This document shows, piece by piece, positions 9,331 through 18,956 of a stretch of DNA of 64,000 nt. The position numbers were made by a program, and so were the translations under genes. A model generated the notes under the pieces. That model was not told where the DNA came from. It made no database searches and saw nothing but the letters and a program-made list of their open reading frames with translations. Location: assembly GCA_963739985.1 (NCBI GenBank), contig CAVUCE010000021.1, forward strand, positions 496,001-560,000, given 5' to 3'. Numbering within the stretch: the first letter of the stretch is position 1; every line of letters starts with the position of its first letter. This DNA comes from CAVUCE01 sp963739985. Its GTDB lineage: Bacteria; Bacteroidota; Ignavibacteria; Ignavibacteriales; Ignavibacteriaceae.

Positions 9331-10740
9331 TTAGCTTAAGGTCAGTTCTTCTTCTTGAAATTCATAATGCGATTCATTGTTTTTATCTTTACTCATCTTA
9401 AATCTTCCGATTAGGTTTTCGAGATTCTGAGTTAATCGATTTAAGTCTTCTGCTGCTCTAGCAATTTGCTGAACTCCAGCCGCGCTTTGTTGTGTTACGC
9501 TGCTGATAGCTTCGATGTTTTTGCTAATTTGTTCCGAAGCTGAAGATTGTTGTTCACTTGCTGCAGCTACTTGCGTAATTATTCCGACTACGTTATCTGC
9601 GCCGGCAATTATTTGATTTAGAGATTCGCCTGCTTGATCAGCAAGTTTCTTTCCGTTTTCTACTTCAGAAGTACCTTCCTTCATTGAAACAACCGCATCT
9701 TCCGTGTCTTTTTGAATTTGTTTAATCATCGTTGCGATTTCTTTAGTTGCCTTTGTAGTGCGTTCGGCTAATTTTCTTACTTCATCGGCGACCACTGCAA
9801 ATCCTCTTCCATGTTCTCCGGCTCTGGCAGCTTCAATTGCAGCGTTTAGTGCTAATAAGTTTGTTTGATCGGCAATATCATCGATAACCTGAATAATCTC
9901 CCCAATTTGTCCGCTGCTATTACCAAGCTGCGTTACTGTTTCTGCGGATTTTTGCACGACTAATGAAATTCGAGTCATTCCTTCAATTGTTTCGCTTACA
10001 ATTATTCCGCCTTCTTTTGCAATTTTGCCGTAACTGGTAGAAGCTTCATTTGCATTACTCGCGTTGCGTGTAGTCTCAATAATTGTTCGTGTCATTTCTT
10101 CGACGGAAACAGCAACCTCAGATGCCTGCCGGCTTTGTTCTTCGGCGCCCGCAGCCATTTCCTCTGTACTGGATGAAATCTCTGTAGATGCACTGGCTGT
10201 GGCTGAAACTGCTTCCGCGACATCGCCTACAAGGTTTTCTAAAGAATTACCCAGTTTATTAACAATGTTTTGAAGCCTTCTGTAGTTACCTTTAAAATCG
10301 CCTAACATTCTAGCTGTTAGATCACCTTCTGAAAGTTTATCCATTATTTCTTCGGCGTCTCTTACTCTAATAATAATTTCCCAGATAGTCTTGTTGAAGC
10401 CTTCTATAATTGTTCTATAGCCACCACTAAATTTTTCAGCATCACCTATTTTTTCAAGATTGCCTTCAATTGCAGCTTGTCTCAACATGTTTATTTGATC
10501 TTGAACATCTTTCAATGTTTTTGTTGTGGTATTTAATGCTGGAGCAATAGCGTCTTTTTCATCATTCGGAGTAACTGTAAAATTGAAATCTCCTTCCGAA
10601 ATTTTCTGCACACATCCCACAACACTATTTTGTAAATATTCTGCAAAATTATCCATTGTTGTCGCAAGAGTACCGATTTCATCTTTGCCATGAATATTTA
10701 TTCTGGCATCAAGATGACCTTTGCCTAATTCCGACATCAT
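9331..10740 (-). CDS. Chemoreceptor signalling part (longest intact frame)
   Basis: The 469-aa uninterrupted part of the broken chemoreceptor. It begins inside HAMP (MMSELGKGHLDARINIHGKDEIG), continues through a second HAMP-like segment and ends in a complete signalling hairpin whose tip contains DQTNLLALNAAIEAARAGEHG, the contact site for CheA and CheW. Glutamine/glutamate pairs suited to methylation are present, and the C-terminus is short and acidic. Without the membrane part it would be a soluble signaller. No chemotaxis kinase or flagellar genes are in the window. Confidence 0.85.
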   Translation of the reverse strand: MMSELGKGHLDARINIHGKDEIGTLATTMDNFAEYLQNSVVGCVQKISEGDFNFTVTPNDEKDAIAPALNTTTKTLKDVQDQINMLRQAAIEGNLEKIGDAEKFSGGYRTIIEGFNKTIWEIIIRVRDAEEIMDKLSEGDLTARMLGDFKGNYRRLQNIVNKLGNSLENLVGDVAEAVSATASASTEISSSTEEMAAGAEEQSRQASEVAVSVEEMTRTIIETTRNASNANEASTSYGKIAKEGGIIVSETIEGMTRISLVVQKSAETVTQLGNSSGQIGEIIQVIDDIADQTNLLALNAAIEAARAGEHGRGFAVVADEVRKLAERTTKATKEIATMIKQIQKDTEDAVVSMKEGTSEVENGKKLADQAGESLNQIIAGADNVVGIITQVAAASEQQSSASEQISKNIEAISSVTQQSAAGVQQIARAAEDLNRLTQNLENLIGRFKMSKDKNNESHYEFQEEELTLS

Positions 10741-11436
10741 TATCAGCGGCCTTCTCCAGAGGCTTACCGATAATTTTAGCGATTTTGAAACCCGCGAAGA
10801 TATGAAAGTAAGAGTATAAACAATAACTCCGCCAATTGAAGATAATATATTGATGAGTTGTATGAACTTGCGCTTTGTGCTGAATTTTGTGGTGCTAAGT
10901 TTTCAGTGATTTCGGTTAATTTATTAATTATTCCTCTTGCATCTTCGAAATATTTTAAGTACCCGCATTTCGAAGCAATATTTATAGCTTCTTGTTTTGA
11001 TTCAGGAGTATTTGTTTCAATTAGAGAAACTATTTGATTCGAATTTTTCTCCCAAGTCAACAACATTCTCATCATATTTCTTAATAAATTCTTCATCGGT
11101 TCCATCTACTTTTATTTTTTTATATTTTGCCCAACGTGTTTTTACCTGTCCTATATTTTCATTATTATCTTTAATTAATTGATCAAATGCAGGAGTTCCT
11201 ACTGGAGTATAGGTCATTATTCTCTGCGCTAAAACTGCTTGATACATATCGCGATCAATTTGCAGAAGAAGATCTGTGCTGGGTAAAAAATTATTGGATA
11301 ATGCAACAGTACTGGAATATATGTTTGACATATTAAAAAAGCTTATTCCTGCAATTGCAGCAATAAATATTACTAATAACAAATAAGAATAAATTAACTT
11401 TTTCTTTACTTTTAAATTATAAAACCATTGTTTCAT
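9331..11436 (-). pseudogene. Methyl-accepting chemotaxis protein gene, frameshifted
   Basis: Read across frames this is a full chemoreceptor of about 700 aa: cytoplasmic start, membrane segment 1 (about 14-34), a periplasmic four-helix-bundle sensor, membrane segment 2, HAMP and a signalling domain. The frame breaks several times between about 10730 and 11050. Near 11045 a run of five A (minus strand) needs a sixth to continue from LGEK into NSNQIVSL. The second membrane segment (NILSSIGGVIVYTLTF), the HAMP start (KIAKIIGKPLEKAAD) and MMSELGKG then lie in differing frames. Either the gene is decayed or this 300-base patch is poorly sequenced. It follows the porin gene by 32 bases. Confidence 0.8.
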
Positions 11437-11468
11437 TTCTTCGCCTTTGTTTGTTTTTTCTTCGTTTT

Positions 11469-12488
11469 TTAAAATCTGGTCTGCATTTCCAGTACTAAAG
11501 CATTTGGATTTGTAGAGCCATCTTTATAGTTATAAATTTCATAATTAACTCTGAATTGAGCATATGTAACCTTTGCAAATTCAAATGATAACCCTATAGT
11601 TGTTTTATCAACTTTAGAGTTTGCATTAGAATTTGGGCTGAAGCTTTCATAACGGACGGCGGGAATAATAACGGATACAAAATCACCCGACAAATCAAAT
11701 TTGTATAAAGTGGTTGTAAAAAATGCAAATGATTTTATACTTGCTGAAGTTACGTCCATTGTTCTCTGTCCGTATTCACCATTTAAGTTTAGTTTTCCTA
11801 AGTTTATATCAATGCCGAAATCGAAAATGCTCACATTGTAACTTGTTAATTTCCCATTGTAATAGTTTGCCGATAAAGATAGATTTGATAAAGGGTTTAC
11901 CACTGCACGCAAAGAGTAGTTTACTGATTTATCATCCTCTGGTTTATTTTGTCCTGAACCGTTGAATACGCCGGCGTTGAATTCTACGGGAACATTTCCT
12001 TTTATTTTGTAAGATCCCATTAATCCAATATCTCTTAATGCCGGAGCAACATTTGTTAAAAACGGTCTATTTACAAAATCTATTGCTGCACCGGATTTTA
12101 GGTTATCTGTACTAAAAGGTACCTTAAATTGTCCGAATGAAAATACTAAACCTTTGGTTGGCCTTACCATTGCAAATGCATCTAATAAAACATCCGAAAA
12201 ATTAGCCGACACACTTTTTACAACAGTTTCTCCATTAATAACTTGAGTTGTTGTTGATAGTTTTCCGACTCTTGCAAAGTCGACCATTGTTTTATAAGAG
12301 ACATATTCATTTACATCACCCTTTAATCCAAACCTTGCCATTTTTACTAAAAATTGTCCCTGGTTGGAACTGGTTTCCGCTTTGTACCACGCTCTTAGGT
12401 AGCCAAACATTTCAGGCTGGTAATCTTTTTTATTTTGTGCTAATAAAGCTGTTGAAAGTAGTATTGTGATGATAAAAATTTTCTTCAT
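11469..12488 (-). CDS. Outer-membrane porin, OprO/OprP-like
   Basis: A 339-aa protein with signal peptide (MKKIFIITILLSTALLAQ) and alternating beta-strand pattern ending in a terminal phenylalanine (MQTRF), as outer-membrane barrels do. The order of motifs (FGYLRAWYKAE; ARFGLKGDV; FGQFKVPFS; RDIGLMGSYK; NYSLRAVVNPL) fits the phosphate-selective porin O/P superfamily, although the substrate cannot be read from sequence. It is followed after 32 bases by the chemoreceptor gene, so the two may be co-transcribed and serve uptake and sensing of related solutes (inference). Confidence 0.85.
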   Translation of the reverse strand: MKKIFIITILLSTALLAQNKKDYQPEMFGYLRAWYKAETSSNQGQFLVKMARFGLKGDVNEYVSYKTMVDFARVGKLSTTTQVINGETVVKSVSANFSDVLLDAFAMVRPTKGLVFSFGQFKVPFSTDNLKSGAAIDFVNRPFLTNVAPALRDIGLMGSYKIKGNVPVEFNAGVFNGSGQNKPEDDKSVNYSLRAVVNPLSNLSLSANYYNGKLTSYNVSIFDFGIDINLGKLNLNGEYGQRTMDVTSASIKSFAFFTTTLYKFDLSGDFVSVIIPAVRYESFSPNSNANSKVDKTTIGLSFEFAKVTYAQFRVNYEIYNYKDGSTNPNALVLEMQTRF

Positions 12489-13059
12489 CAGTAGTTCCTA
12501 TTTTTTGTTTTAATTCTTTAGTGAGTCATTAATATTTTAAAATTGTAGTGGGTATTTCTTGATAACAGAGTATACCAACCAAATCTCTTTGCCAAAAGCG
12601 ATAATAATTTTGAAGTTTTCAAAAAGTAAGACTCGATTTTAATTTTTCTAAGAGTTCTCTTAAGATTTTCGTATTAGTATGTTTGTTTTTATTTCTAGTT
12701 AATTATCGAATAAAAATTCACATTGTTTAATTATTCTACATCTAATTATTCTTAAATAAGTTACCCAAAAATCGAAGTATTGTTGAGAATTATTGGCTTT
12801 TTAGTCGATACTATCAACTATTATGTGTGGGAAATATATCTCTGAGCTTAATTAGGAAAGTGAGTCTCAAGATTGCGGGTTAACTTTTGTATAAATATTC
12901 TAAAATAATGTAACTGGTGGACGGCGTTTTGTAACTAATTATTCTATATCTATTTGCAATGTTGGAATAAGGTATATATAAGAACCTACAGAATAAATCC
13001 GCAGGTTTTATACTTAATCGATATTTTAATAAAAGTTTTGCCAAAACTTTTATTCATGT
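12489..13059. other. Intergenic region, 571 bases
   Basis: No open frame of note. It contains the 17-bp sequence TTTCAAAAAGTAAGACT at 12617-12633, repeated exactly at 18043-18059, and the hairpin at 13028-13054. On the minus strand a TGGCAA-like motif occurs near 12591, but its spacing to any TTG element is wrong for sigma-54. Confidence 0.35.
13028..13054 (-). terminator. AT-rich hairpin after outer-membrane gene
   Basis: Twelve bases (AATAAAAGTTTT, 13028-13039) repeat perfectly inverted at 13043-13054 around a 3-base loop, just after the stop of the gene at 13060. The stem is AT-rich and there is no long T-run beyond it, so it is a probable but weak terminator. Confidence 0.5.
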
Positions 13060-13698
13060 TTAGAAATAAAATCGAACGCCCATTCTCATCATAATACCAC
13101 TCATATTAAATCTTCTTTCAAAGACTTTAGTTCTGCCTGTAGCCGGATCTTTTACATCATATTGCCAGCTTGGTTCTGAATTGTTGTAGGCTAACTCTAA
13201 CAACAGATCTGATCTTCTACCTAATTCGTAAGCAACACCGCCGCCAATACGCCAAGCTAAATCGAATGCTCCGTGGAAATCATTATTTCCCGGGTTTTCA
13301 TAATTACGATAAAAAATCAGTAAAACTTCTACACCAATACCGCCGGTAACATAAGCTCTTGTTTTTGCTGCAACCGGCCAGCTTGCGGTAATATTTCCCA
13401 TAATAGGAATTGCGTGAAGATTGGTTTTTGCTCTCAGTTCATTCAGTGAACTATTAGGGCCATAAAAATCATTAAACTGCGTTACCAAATTTTGGTCTAC
13501 ATACCCTTTGTAAAACCAGTCGGCGCTCCAGCCATAGGAAAAATTATCATCAATATATTTTCCACCTTCGTAACCAATTACAAAACCGGCGTCTGTAGCT
13601 GATGGATCAAAGAGTCCAAATTTAATTGTACTTACATGACTTTGGGCTAGAAGAAAACTCGGTAGAAATAATACTATTATAGTTATAAATCTTTTCAT
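13060..13698 (-). CDS. Outer-membrane beta-barrel protein
   Basis: A 212-aa protein with a signal peptide ending ...FLLAQ and a mature part rich in alternating glycine/aromatic strands (GFVIGYEGGKYI, GYVDQNLV, WRIGGGVAYELG) ending in MRMGVRFYF, the terminal aromatic of outer-membrane barrels. The length suits a small 8-strand barrel. Function unknown; a structural or channel role is possible. A sigma-54-like element lies upstream at 13738-13753 on the same strand, so expression may depend on one of the two NtrC-type regulators in the window. Confidence 0.8.
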   Translation of the reverse strand: MKRFITIIVLFLPSFLLAQSHVSTIKFGLFDPSATDAGFVIGYEGGKYIDDNFSYGWSADWFYKGYVDQNLVTQFNDFYGPNSSLNELRAKTNLHAIPIMGNITASWPVAAKTRAYVTGGIGVEVLLIFYRNYENPGNNDFHGAFDLAWRIGGGVAYELGRRSDLLLELAYNNSEPSWQYDVKDPATGRTKVFERRFNMSGIMMRMGVRFYF

Positions 13699-13737
13699 TA
13701 TTTAATCCGTTTTAACTATTTAATGATAGACGCATTA

Positions 13738-13753
13738 ACCAAGTTTAATGCCA
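13738..13753 (-). promoter_or_regulatory. Sigma-54-like promoter
   Basis: The minus strand reads TGGCAT, five bases (TAAAC), TTGGT. This is one mismatch from TGGCAC at -24 and has GG for GC at -12, with correct spacing. It lies 40 bases upstream of the start codon at 13698. Confidence 0.35.
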
Positions 13754-14029
13754 CCGGGTAAGTTATTATATCTTGTAAGAATTGAGGTTAGTTTAAGGAA
13801 ATTCGTATAAAAGAATGAACACGACGTTTCTTTTTATATACAATTTTTTAATGAAATATTATGAACAGTTAATAATTAAAAATTATTTCTTGCTACTTTG
13901 TTTGAGAAGCTTATCCATAACTTTTGCCAAATTAATCGCTTCCTTTATTTTCAAGCAATTACATTTTTATAATTATTATCTACTCAATATTTATTATTTC
14001 ATAATAATCGGGAATGTACATATTAAAAT

Positions 14030-14632
14030 TTATTTATTATTCTTTTTGTTACTTATAAACATATCTAATTTTTTACCGTTTTGAGAATCGGAAATTAATT
14101 TTTCTAATCTTCGTAATTTTGTTTCTTCTTTTTTCGCGCTAATTACCCACCACGTTGCGCCGCGTTTGTAGTAAGCAGCCTGCGACTCAAAAAAATTCCA
14201 AGCTTTCTTATTTCTCTTAAATAAATTTAATAGGTTGGAAGGAAATTCCGCTTTGTCTCTTTCGTAAGAATAGTTAAGATTTTTTTGCAGATCTATTTTT
14301 TTATATTCTTTTAATCCTGCTTCCGCCAAAAGTCCGAGTTTAATGAGTTCATTCACTCTTTTTATGTTTACAGCGCTCCATTTACTATTTGCTTTTCTCG
14401 GCGTATATCTAATCGTATAACTTTCTTCGTCGATACTTTTTCTTATTCCGTCAATCCAGCCGAAACAGAGAGCTTCGTCCAATGCTTCTTTATAAGTAAT
14501 TCCGTTTTTAGACGAATTCTTTTTATAGAATCCAATCCATAATTCTTCTTTTATATTTTGATTCTTTAATAACCAAATATGAAACGCTTTTTGTGAGCCT
14601 AAGAATTCTATTTCCGAATATGGTACATCCAT
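14030..14632 (-). CDS. YdeI/OmpD-associated family protein
   Basis: A 200-aa cytoplasmic protein with the family hallmark KEALDEALCFGWIDG at about 48-62, followed by RYTPRKANSKWSAVN at about 75-89. The C-terminus is lysine-rich. Members of this family are named after YdeI and have been linked to envelope stress or bacteriocin protection in enteric bacteria, but the biochemical role is unclear. It stands alone. The ATG at 14632 fits the usual N-terminus; no strong ribosome site is visible. Confidence 0.88.
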   Translation of the reverse strand: MDVPYSEIEFLGSQKAFHIWLLKNQNIKEELWIGFYKKNSSKNGITYKEALDEALCFGWIDGIRKSIDEESYTIRYTPRKANSKWSAVNIKRVNELIKLGLLAEAGLKEYKKIDLQKNLNYSYERDKAEFPSNLLNLFKRNKKAWNFFESQAAYYKRGATWWVISAKKEETKLRRLEKLISDSQNGKKLDMFISNKKNNK

Positions 14633-14861
14633 TGGTAATTATAGTGATTGAAAAATTTGTTGAAGATAAGAGGAATTATATTATGAAGTTAATCTTTTTT
14701 AGAAAATTTTACTATAATTGATATTAAATATTTGTACAGTTAACACATCCACACCAAAGTGATCTAATTAACTGTAAGTTTTTAGATTTTGGGGCACTTC
14801 GGTACTTTTATTATTTTAAGGATGCTCTTTATAAATTTATCAAATCTAACTTAATTAAAAA

Positions 14862-16109
14862 ATGATTAAACAAAGCAAAAAGAAATACTCTCTACCAAAA
14901 GAAAAAATTAAAGTCCTTCTATTGGAAGGCGTCCATGAAAATGCATTAAACTTCTTTAAGGAAAACGATTATTCAAATATAGAGTATGTTAAAAGCTCTC
15001 TAGAACCTGAACAATTGATAAAAAAGATTAAAAATGTTCACCTAGTTGGAATTAGATCGAGAACATTTTTAACTGCCGAAGTTCTGGAACATGCAAAAAT
15101 GCTTATTGCAATCGGATGTTTTAGTATTGGAACAAACCAGGTCGATCTTGAAGCAGCAAAAGCAAAAGGTATTCCTGTATTTAATGCGCCGTTTTCAAAC
15201 ACTCGTTCCGTTGCCGAATTAGTCTTGAGCGAGAGTATATTACTGCTTAGAAAAATTCCCGAAAAAAATCACGCTGCGCATAACGGGGGATGGTTAAAAG
15301 AAGCTGCGGCTGCTTTTGAAGTAAGAGGCAAGAATATCGGAATAGTCGGTTACGGACATATCGGCTCTCAAGTTTCTATACTTGCCGAAAGTCTTGGGAT
15401 GAATGTTTTTTACTATGACATTGAAAAAAAATTAACTTTAGGTAACGCAAAAGTTTGTTCATCATTAAAAGAATTATTGTCTGTTTCCGATGTTGTTACA
15501 CTTCATGTTCCTGATACGGAACAGACCAGGAATATGATTACAAAAAAAGAATTATCAATGATGAGAAAAGGTGCGTGTTTAATTAATGCTTCGCGCGGTT
15601 CCGTTGTAAACATCGATGATCTTGCCGAAGAATTAGAATCCAAACATATTTCCGGTGCTGCAGTTGATGTTTTCCCGAAAGAACCAAGATCTAATAAAGA
15701 GGAGTTTGAATCGCCGTTACAGAAATTTCCAAATGTAATTTTAACTCCGCATATAGGCGGAAGTACTGTAGAAGCACAAGCAAGTATTGCGCTTGAAGTT
15801 TCTGAAAAACTTGTAAAATACAGCGATGTTGGTTCAACAATAGGCGCCACTAATTTTGTCGAGTTATCATTAGCTCCAAATTATAATAACCAAAGATATT
15901 TACATATTCATCAAAATAAACCCGGAATATTAAATCAAATCACTAAAGTTTTTCTATCCAGAAAATTGAATATTGCCGCTCAATATTTACAAACCGATGC
16001 TACAACCGGTTATGTAATTGTTGATATTGATAGCCGTGCAAATTCTGCAGAAATTCTAAAGGAATTAAAATCTATTACCGGAACAATTAAAGCGAGAGTT
16101 TTATTCTAA
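14862..16109 (+). CDS. serA: D-3-phosphoglycerate dehydrogenase
   Basis: A 415-aa enzyme oxidising 3-phosphoglycerate to 3-phosphohydroxypyruvate with NAD, the first step of serine synthesis. The NAD-binding loop GYGHIGS is at 163-169 and the catalytic residues are R245 (NASRGS), E274 and H297 (TPHIGGS). A C-terminal ACT domain (about 340-415) should bind serine for feedback control. Length and layout match the short E. coli-type SerA. The ATG at 14862 has no clear ribosome site; the lysine-rich first 15 residues are extra compared with the core, so translation could start slightly later. It is a single-gene unit. Confidence 0.95.
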   Translation: MIKQSKKKYSLPKEKIKVLLLEGVHENALNFFKENDYSNIEYVKSSLEPEQLIKKIKNVHLVGIRSRTFLTAEVLEHAKMLIAIGCFSIGTNQVDLEAAKAKGIPVFNAPFSNTRSVAELVLSESILLLRKIPEKNHAAHNGGWLKEAAAAFEVRGKNIGIVGYGHIGSQVSILAESLGMNVFYYDIEKKLTLGNAKVCSSLKELLSVSDVVTLHVPDTEQTRNMITKKELSMMRKGACLINASRGSVVNIDDLAEELESKHISGAAVDVFPKEPRSNKEEFESPLQKFPNVILTPHIGGSTVEAQASIALEVSEKLVKYSDVGSTIGATNFVELSLAPNYNNQRYLHIHQNKPGILNQITKVFLSRKLNIAAQYLQTDATTGYVIVDIDSRANSAEILKELKSITGTIKARVLF

Positions 16110-16663
16110 TAATAGAAACTGTATTATTTTAATGTTTATTCCGTTAACTTCGAAAAGATTCAATATAACACGAACAATTATTTATACTTAGTGTTTCTGA
16201 CGAACTTCTACAATGTTCTTTTTGTTGATAAAGCCTAAACGAAAACTACCTATATTCATCTGATCCGATGTAAAAAAAATATCAATAAGTTAAACGCATC
16301 TTTTTCGCAAAAAATTATTAAAAAACCTTTATGTTTTAGTGATAATTTTGTGATGATGTTTATCTAGGTTTATAAAACTGAAGTACAAATTCTTGATCCT
16401 ATTTATAGAAAATTGCAAAAACTGTAAGAGATTTGACAGATAAATAAATAATAACAGAATATTTTATAATGCTGTATTACTTATAATAAAAATCTTCAGA
16501 TTATTCCAAAAGGTTTTAAATGAGTAAGAGAAGAATGTTCTAATTTGTTGTTATTACAAGATTACATATCTCAATTGATAAGAAAATAATGATTTATGGA
16601 CAAAAGTAATGAAATCTGTTTACTCACAACTTATCAACCTAGGTTTTAAGGAATTATAAATTT
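16110..16663. other. Intergenic region, 554 bases
   Basis: No credible gene. Directly after serA, AATAATA and TATTATT (16108-16128) form an AT-only hairpin followed by T-rich sequence, a weak terminator. The rest, upstream of the symporter gene, is AT-rich with no promoter consensus I trust. Confidence 0.35.
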
Positions 16664-18025
16664 ATGCATGATGTTTTAACCTGGCAATGGATAGTATTGA
16701 TTGCCTTTTCTGCTGTTCTAATATTCATGACTCCATTTGTAAAAACCAAAGATAGCTTTTACAAAGGTAAATCAGGAAAGCAAGAAAAACCCGGAACTAT
16801 AATGCTTACTTTCAGCCTTGTAATTTCCTGGATTTTCGCTAAGTCGGTAACAAATGCTGCAAACCTTGGATTAAGTTTTGGATTCGTAGGCGGCTTCGCT
16901 TATGCAACTTATTATCTTTCTTTTTTAGTTGCTGGAATTGTTATTTACAAATTACGAACAAAGTTAAAAGTTGAAAGTTTACATCAATTTCTTGAAAATA
17001 AATTTGGTCCCGGCGCGTTAAAGTTTTTTACAATTATTGTTGCAATAAGACTATTGAACGAAGTCTGGTCGAACACAGAAGTAATAGGAACTTATTTTGG
17101 GCAAACCGGTTCGCCACAATATGTTATTTCCATCATAGTTTTTACAACCTTAACACTAGCTTACGCCTTAAAGGGAGGGTTGCGAAGCTCGCTGATTACC
17201 GATTTACTTCAAATGGTTTTATTTGCAGTTTTACTCTTTGTAGTTCTTGGAATGATTCTTCCTAAAGAAGGAAATATAGCCGCTTATATAAAGTCCGGAA
17301 ATTGGAATTTGCAAGGAGGATTCGATCTTGTACTTGTAGCATTAATCCAGATTTTTAGTTATCCATTTCACGATCCGGTTTTAACGGATAGAGGTTTTAT
17401 TTCTGATGAAAAAACCACTTTGAAAAGCTTTATAATTGCTACTGTGGGGGGATTTACTTTTATATTACTTTTTAGCTTTATCGGAATTTATGCAAAGTTT
17501 ATGGGATTAAGCGGACAAGCGGCTGTTGAAGTTTCTAAAAGTCTTGGTGTAATTGGAATGATAATTATGAATTTCATTATGGTTACTTCAGCTTCATCAA
17601 CTGTCGATTCAACTTTTGCTTCTGTTTCAAAATTAATTGTTGTTGACCTGGGCAAAAGTAAAAAAGTATCCGTTTCTAAAGGAAGATGGACTATGATAAT
17701 CACTGCAATTGGTGGTACAATTCCACTTTTGTTTTCACCTACAATTCTTTCCGCAACAACAATAAGTGGAACTATGGTTTTAGGATTAGCCCCGGTTTTT
17801 ATCTTTTGGAAAATTCCGGCGCCTAAAATATCATTTCACCTCGCTATGTGGATTGGTGTTTTAGCGGGAATTGTTTTGGTATTTCATTTGCTCCCTTCAA
17901 ATTTGTATTTATCAACCGGAAATTATGCTGAACTTTTAGCTGTTAATTTTTATGCTACGGTACTAATTTTAATTTTTTATTTTATGCCTATAATTATAAG
18001 TCGAAAAAAAGAAGTTACGGTTTAA
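16664..18025 (+). CDS. Sodium/solute symporter (SSS family)
   Basis: A 453-aa inner-membrane protein with about 12-13 hydrophobic segments. The family signature is clear: TLAYALKGGLRSSLITDLLQMVLF at about 166-189, and SASSTVDSTFASVSKL at about 306-321, where the Ser residues of the second sodium site usually lie. It should import a small organic solute with sodium. The substrate is not evident. AAGGA lies 11 bases before the ATG. A radical SAM gene follows 43 bases later and a phosphoesterase gene overlaps that one, so the imported compound may feed that pathway (inference). Confidence 0.9.
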   Translation: MHDVLTWQWIVLIAFSAVLIFMTPFVKTKDSFYKGKSGKQEKPGTIMLTFSLVISWIFAKSVTNAANLGLSFGFVGGFAYATYYLSFLVAGIVIYKLRTKLKVESLHQFLENKFGPGALKFFTIIVAIRLLNEVWSNTEVIGTYFGQTGSPQYVISIIVFTTLTLAYALKGGLRSSLITDLLQMVLFAVLLFVVLGMILPKEGNIAAYIKSGNWNLQGGFDLVLVALIQIFSYPFHDPVLTDRGFISDEKTTLKSFIIATVGGFTFILLFSFIGIYAKFMGLSGQAAVEVSKSLGVIGMIIMNFIMVTSASSTVDSTFASVSKLIVVDLGKSKKVSVSKGRWTMIITAIGGTIPLLFSPTILSATTISGTMVLGLAPVFIFWKIPAPKISFHLAMWIGVLAGIVLVFHLLPSNLYLSTGNYAELLAVNFYATVLILIFYFMPIIISRKKEVTV

Positions 18026-18068
18026 TTATATAGAAGAAATTATTTCAAAAAGTAAGACTGGAATTTAA

Positions 18069-18956
18069 ATGAGTAATTTTCCTCAAATAGAACTTGATAG
18101 TCTGGATAATCTTTGGTTTCAGGTAAGCGGAACATTGTGCAATATAAAATGCGATCATTGTTTTATAAGCTGCAGTCCAAGAAATCATAATTTTGAATTT
18201 ATGAGTTTAACTGAAGTTAAAAATTACCTTGAAGAATCGATTAAATTGGGCACAAAAGAATATTATTATACCGGCGGCGAACCGTTTATGAATAAAGAGA
18301 TTTTACAGATTTTAGAAACTACATTAAAATTAGGTCCCGCTACGGTTCTTACTAACGGAATGTTGATTAAACCCGAAACGGCTGAAAAGCTTAAAGCTAT
18401 TTCAGATAATTCTATATATACTTTAGAAATTAGAATTAGTATTGATGGTTATACGGAAGAGATGAACGATAACATTAGAGGCAAGGGAGTTTTTAAGAAA
18501 GCAATGCGCGGAGTTGAGCTTCTTTATCAAAACGGATTTTTACCGATTATTACTATTACTAAGACATGGGATGATAGGGACGATGAAAAAGTACAAAGTA
18601 ATTTTATTCAGGTTCTAAAAGATCATGGTTATGATAGACCCAGGATCAAAATTCTGCCGTCTATAAAAATTGGTAAAGAAATTGCGCGCACAAAAGGTTA
18701 TGATGAATATGAATATGTAACTGAAGATATGCTAGTCGATTATCCTGTTGATAGTTTGATTTGCGCTAACAGCAGAATTGCAACTAACAAAGGTATTTAT
18801 GTTTGTCCGATTCTCATTGATTCAAAAGATGCAAAAGTCGGGGAGACAATTTCGGATTCTTTAAAACCATATGAATTAAAACATCAGGCATGTTACACTT
18901 GTTATCTTTATGGTGCAATTTGTTCAAATTTTTCATCGGTGGGAAGAGATGCATAA
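18069..18956 (+). CDS. Radical SAM enzyme with C-terminal cysteine cluster
   Basis: A 295-aa enzyme. CNIKCDHC places the three iron-sulphur ligands at C24, C28 and C31, and YYTGGEPF (66-73) is the SAM-binding GGE motif. The C-terminus has C232, C246, C275, C278 and C285, a pattern of a shortened SPASM/twitch domain that would carry an auxiliary cluster, so substrate binding at a second cluster or peptide/small-molecule modification is possible. It lies between a symporter and a phosphoesterase whose start codon overlaps its stop by 8 bases. I do not recognise a named pathway. Confidence 0.88.
   Translation: MSNFPQIELDSLDNLWFQVSGTLCNIKCDHCFISCSPRNHNFEFMSLTEVKNYLEESIKLGTKEYYYTGGEPFMNKEILQILETTLKLGPATVLTNGMLIKPETAEKLKAISDNSIYTLEIRISIDGYTEEMNDNIRGKGVFKKAMRGVELLYQNGFLPIITITKTWDDRDDEKVQSNFIQVLKDHGYDRPRIKILPSIKIGKEIARTKGYDEYEYVTEDMLVDYPVDSLICANSRIATNKGIYVCPILIDSKDAKVGETISDSLKPYELKHQACYTCYLYGAICSNFSSVGRDA

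Noticed and set aside
12560..12600. Sigma-54 promoter for the porin gene (TGGCAA near 12591, minus strand)
   Set aside because: The distance to TTGGT is one base too long and neither element is a good match.
13815..14084. 89-codon plus-strand frame between the barrel gene and the YdeI-like gene
   Set aside because: Its product is a Phe/Leu/Tyr-rich string typical of AT-rich DNA, it overlaps the end of the real minus-strand gene, and it has no ribosome site.
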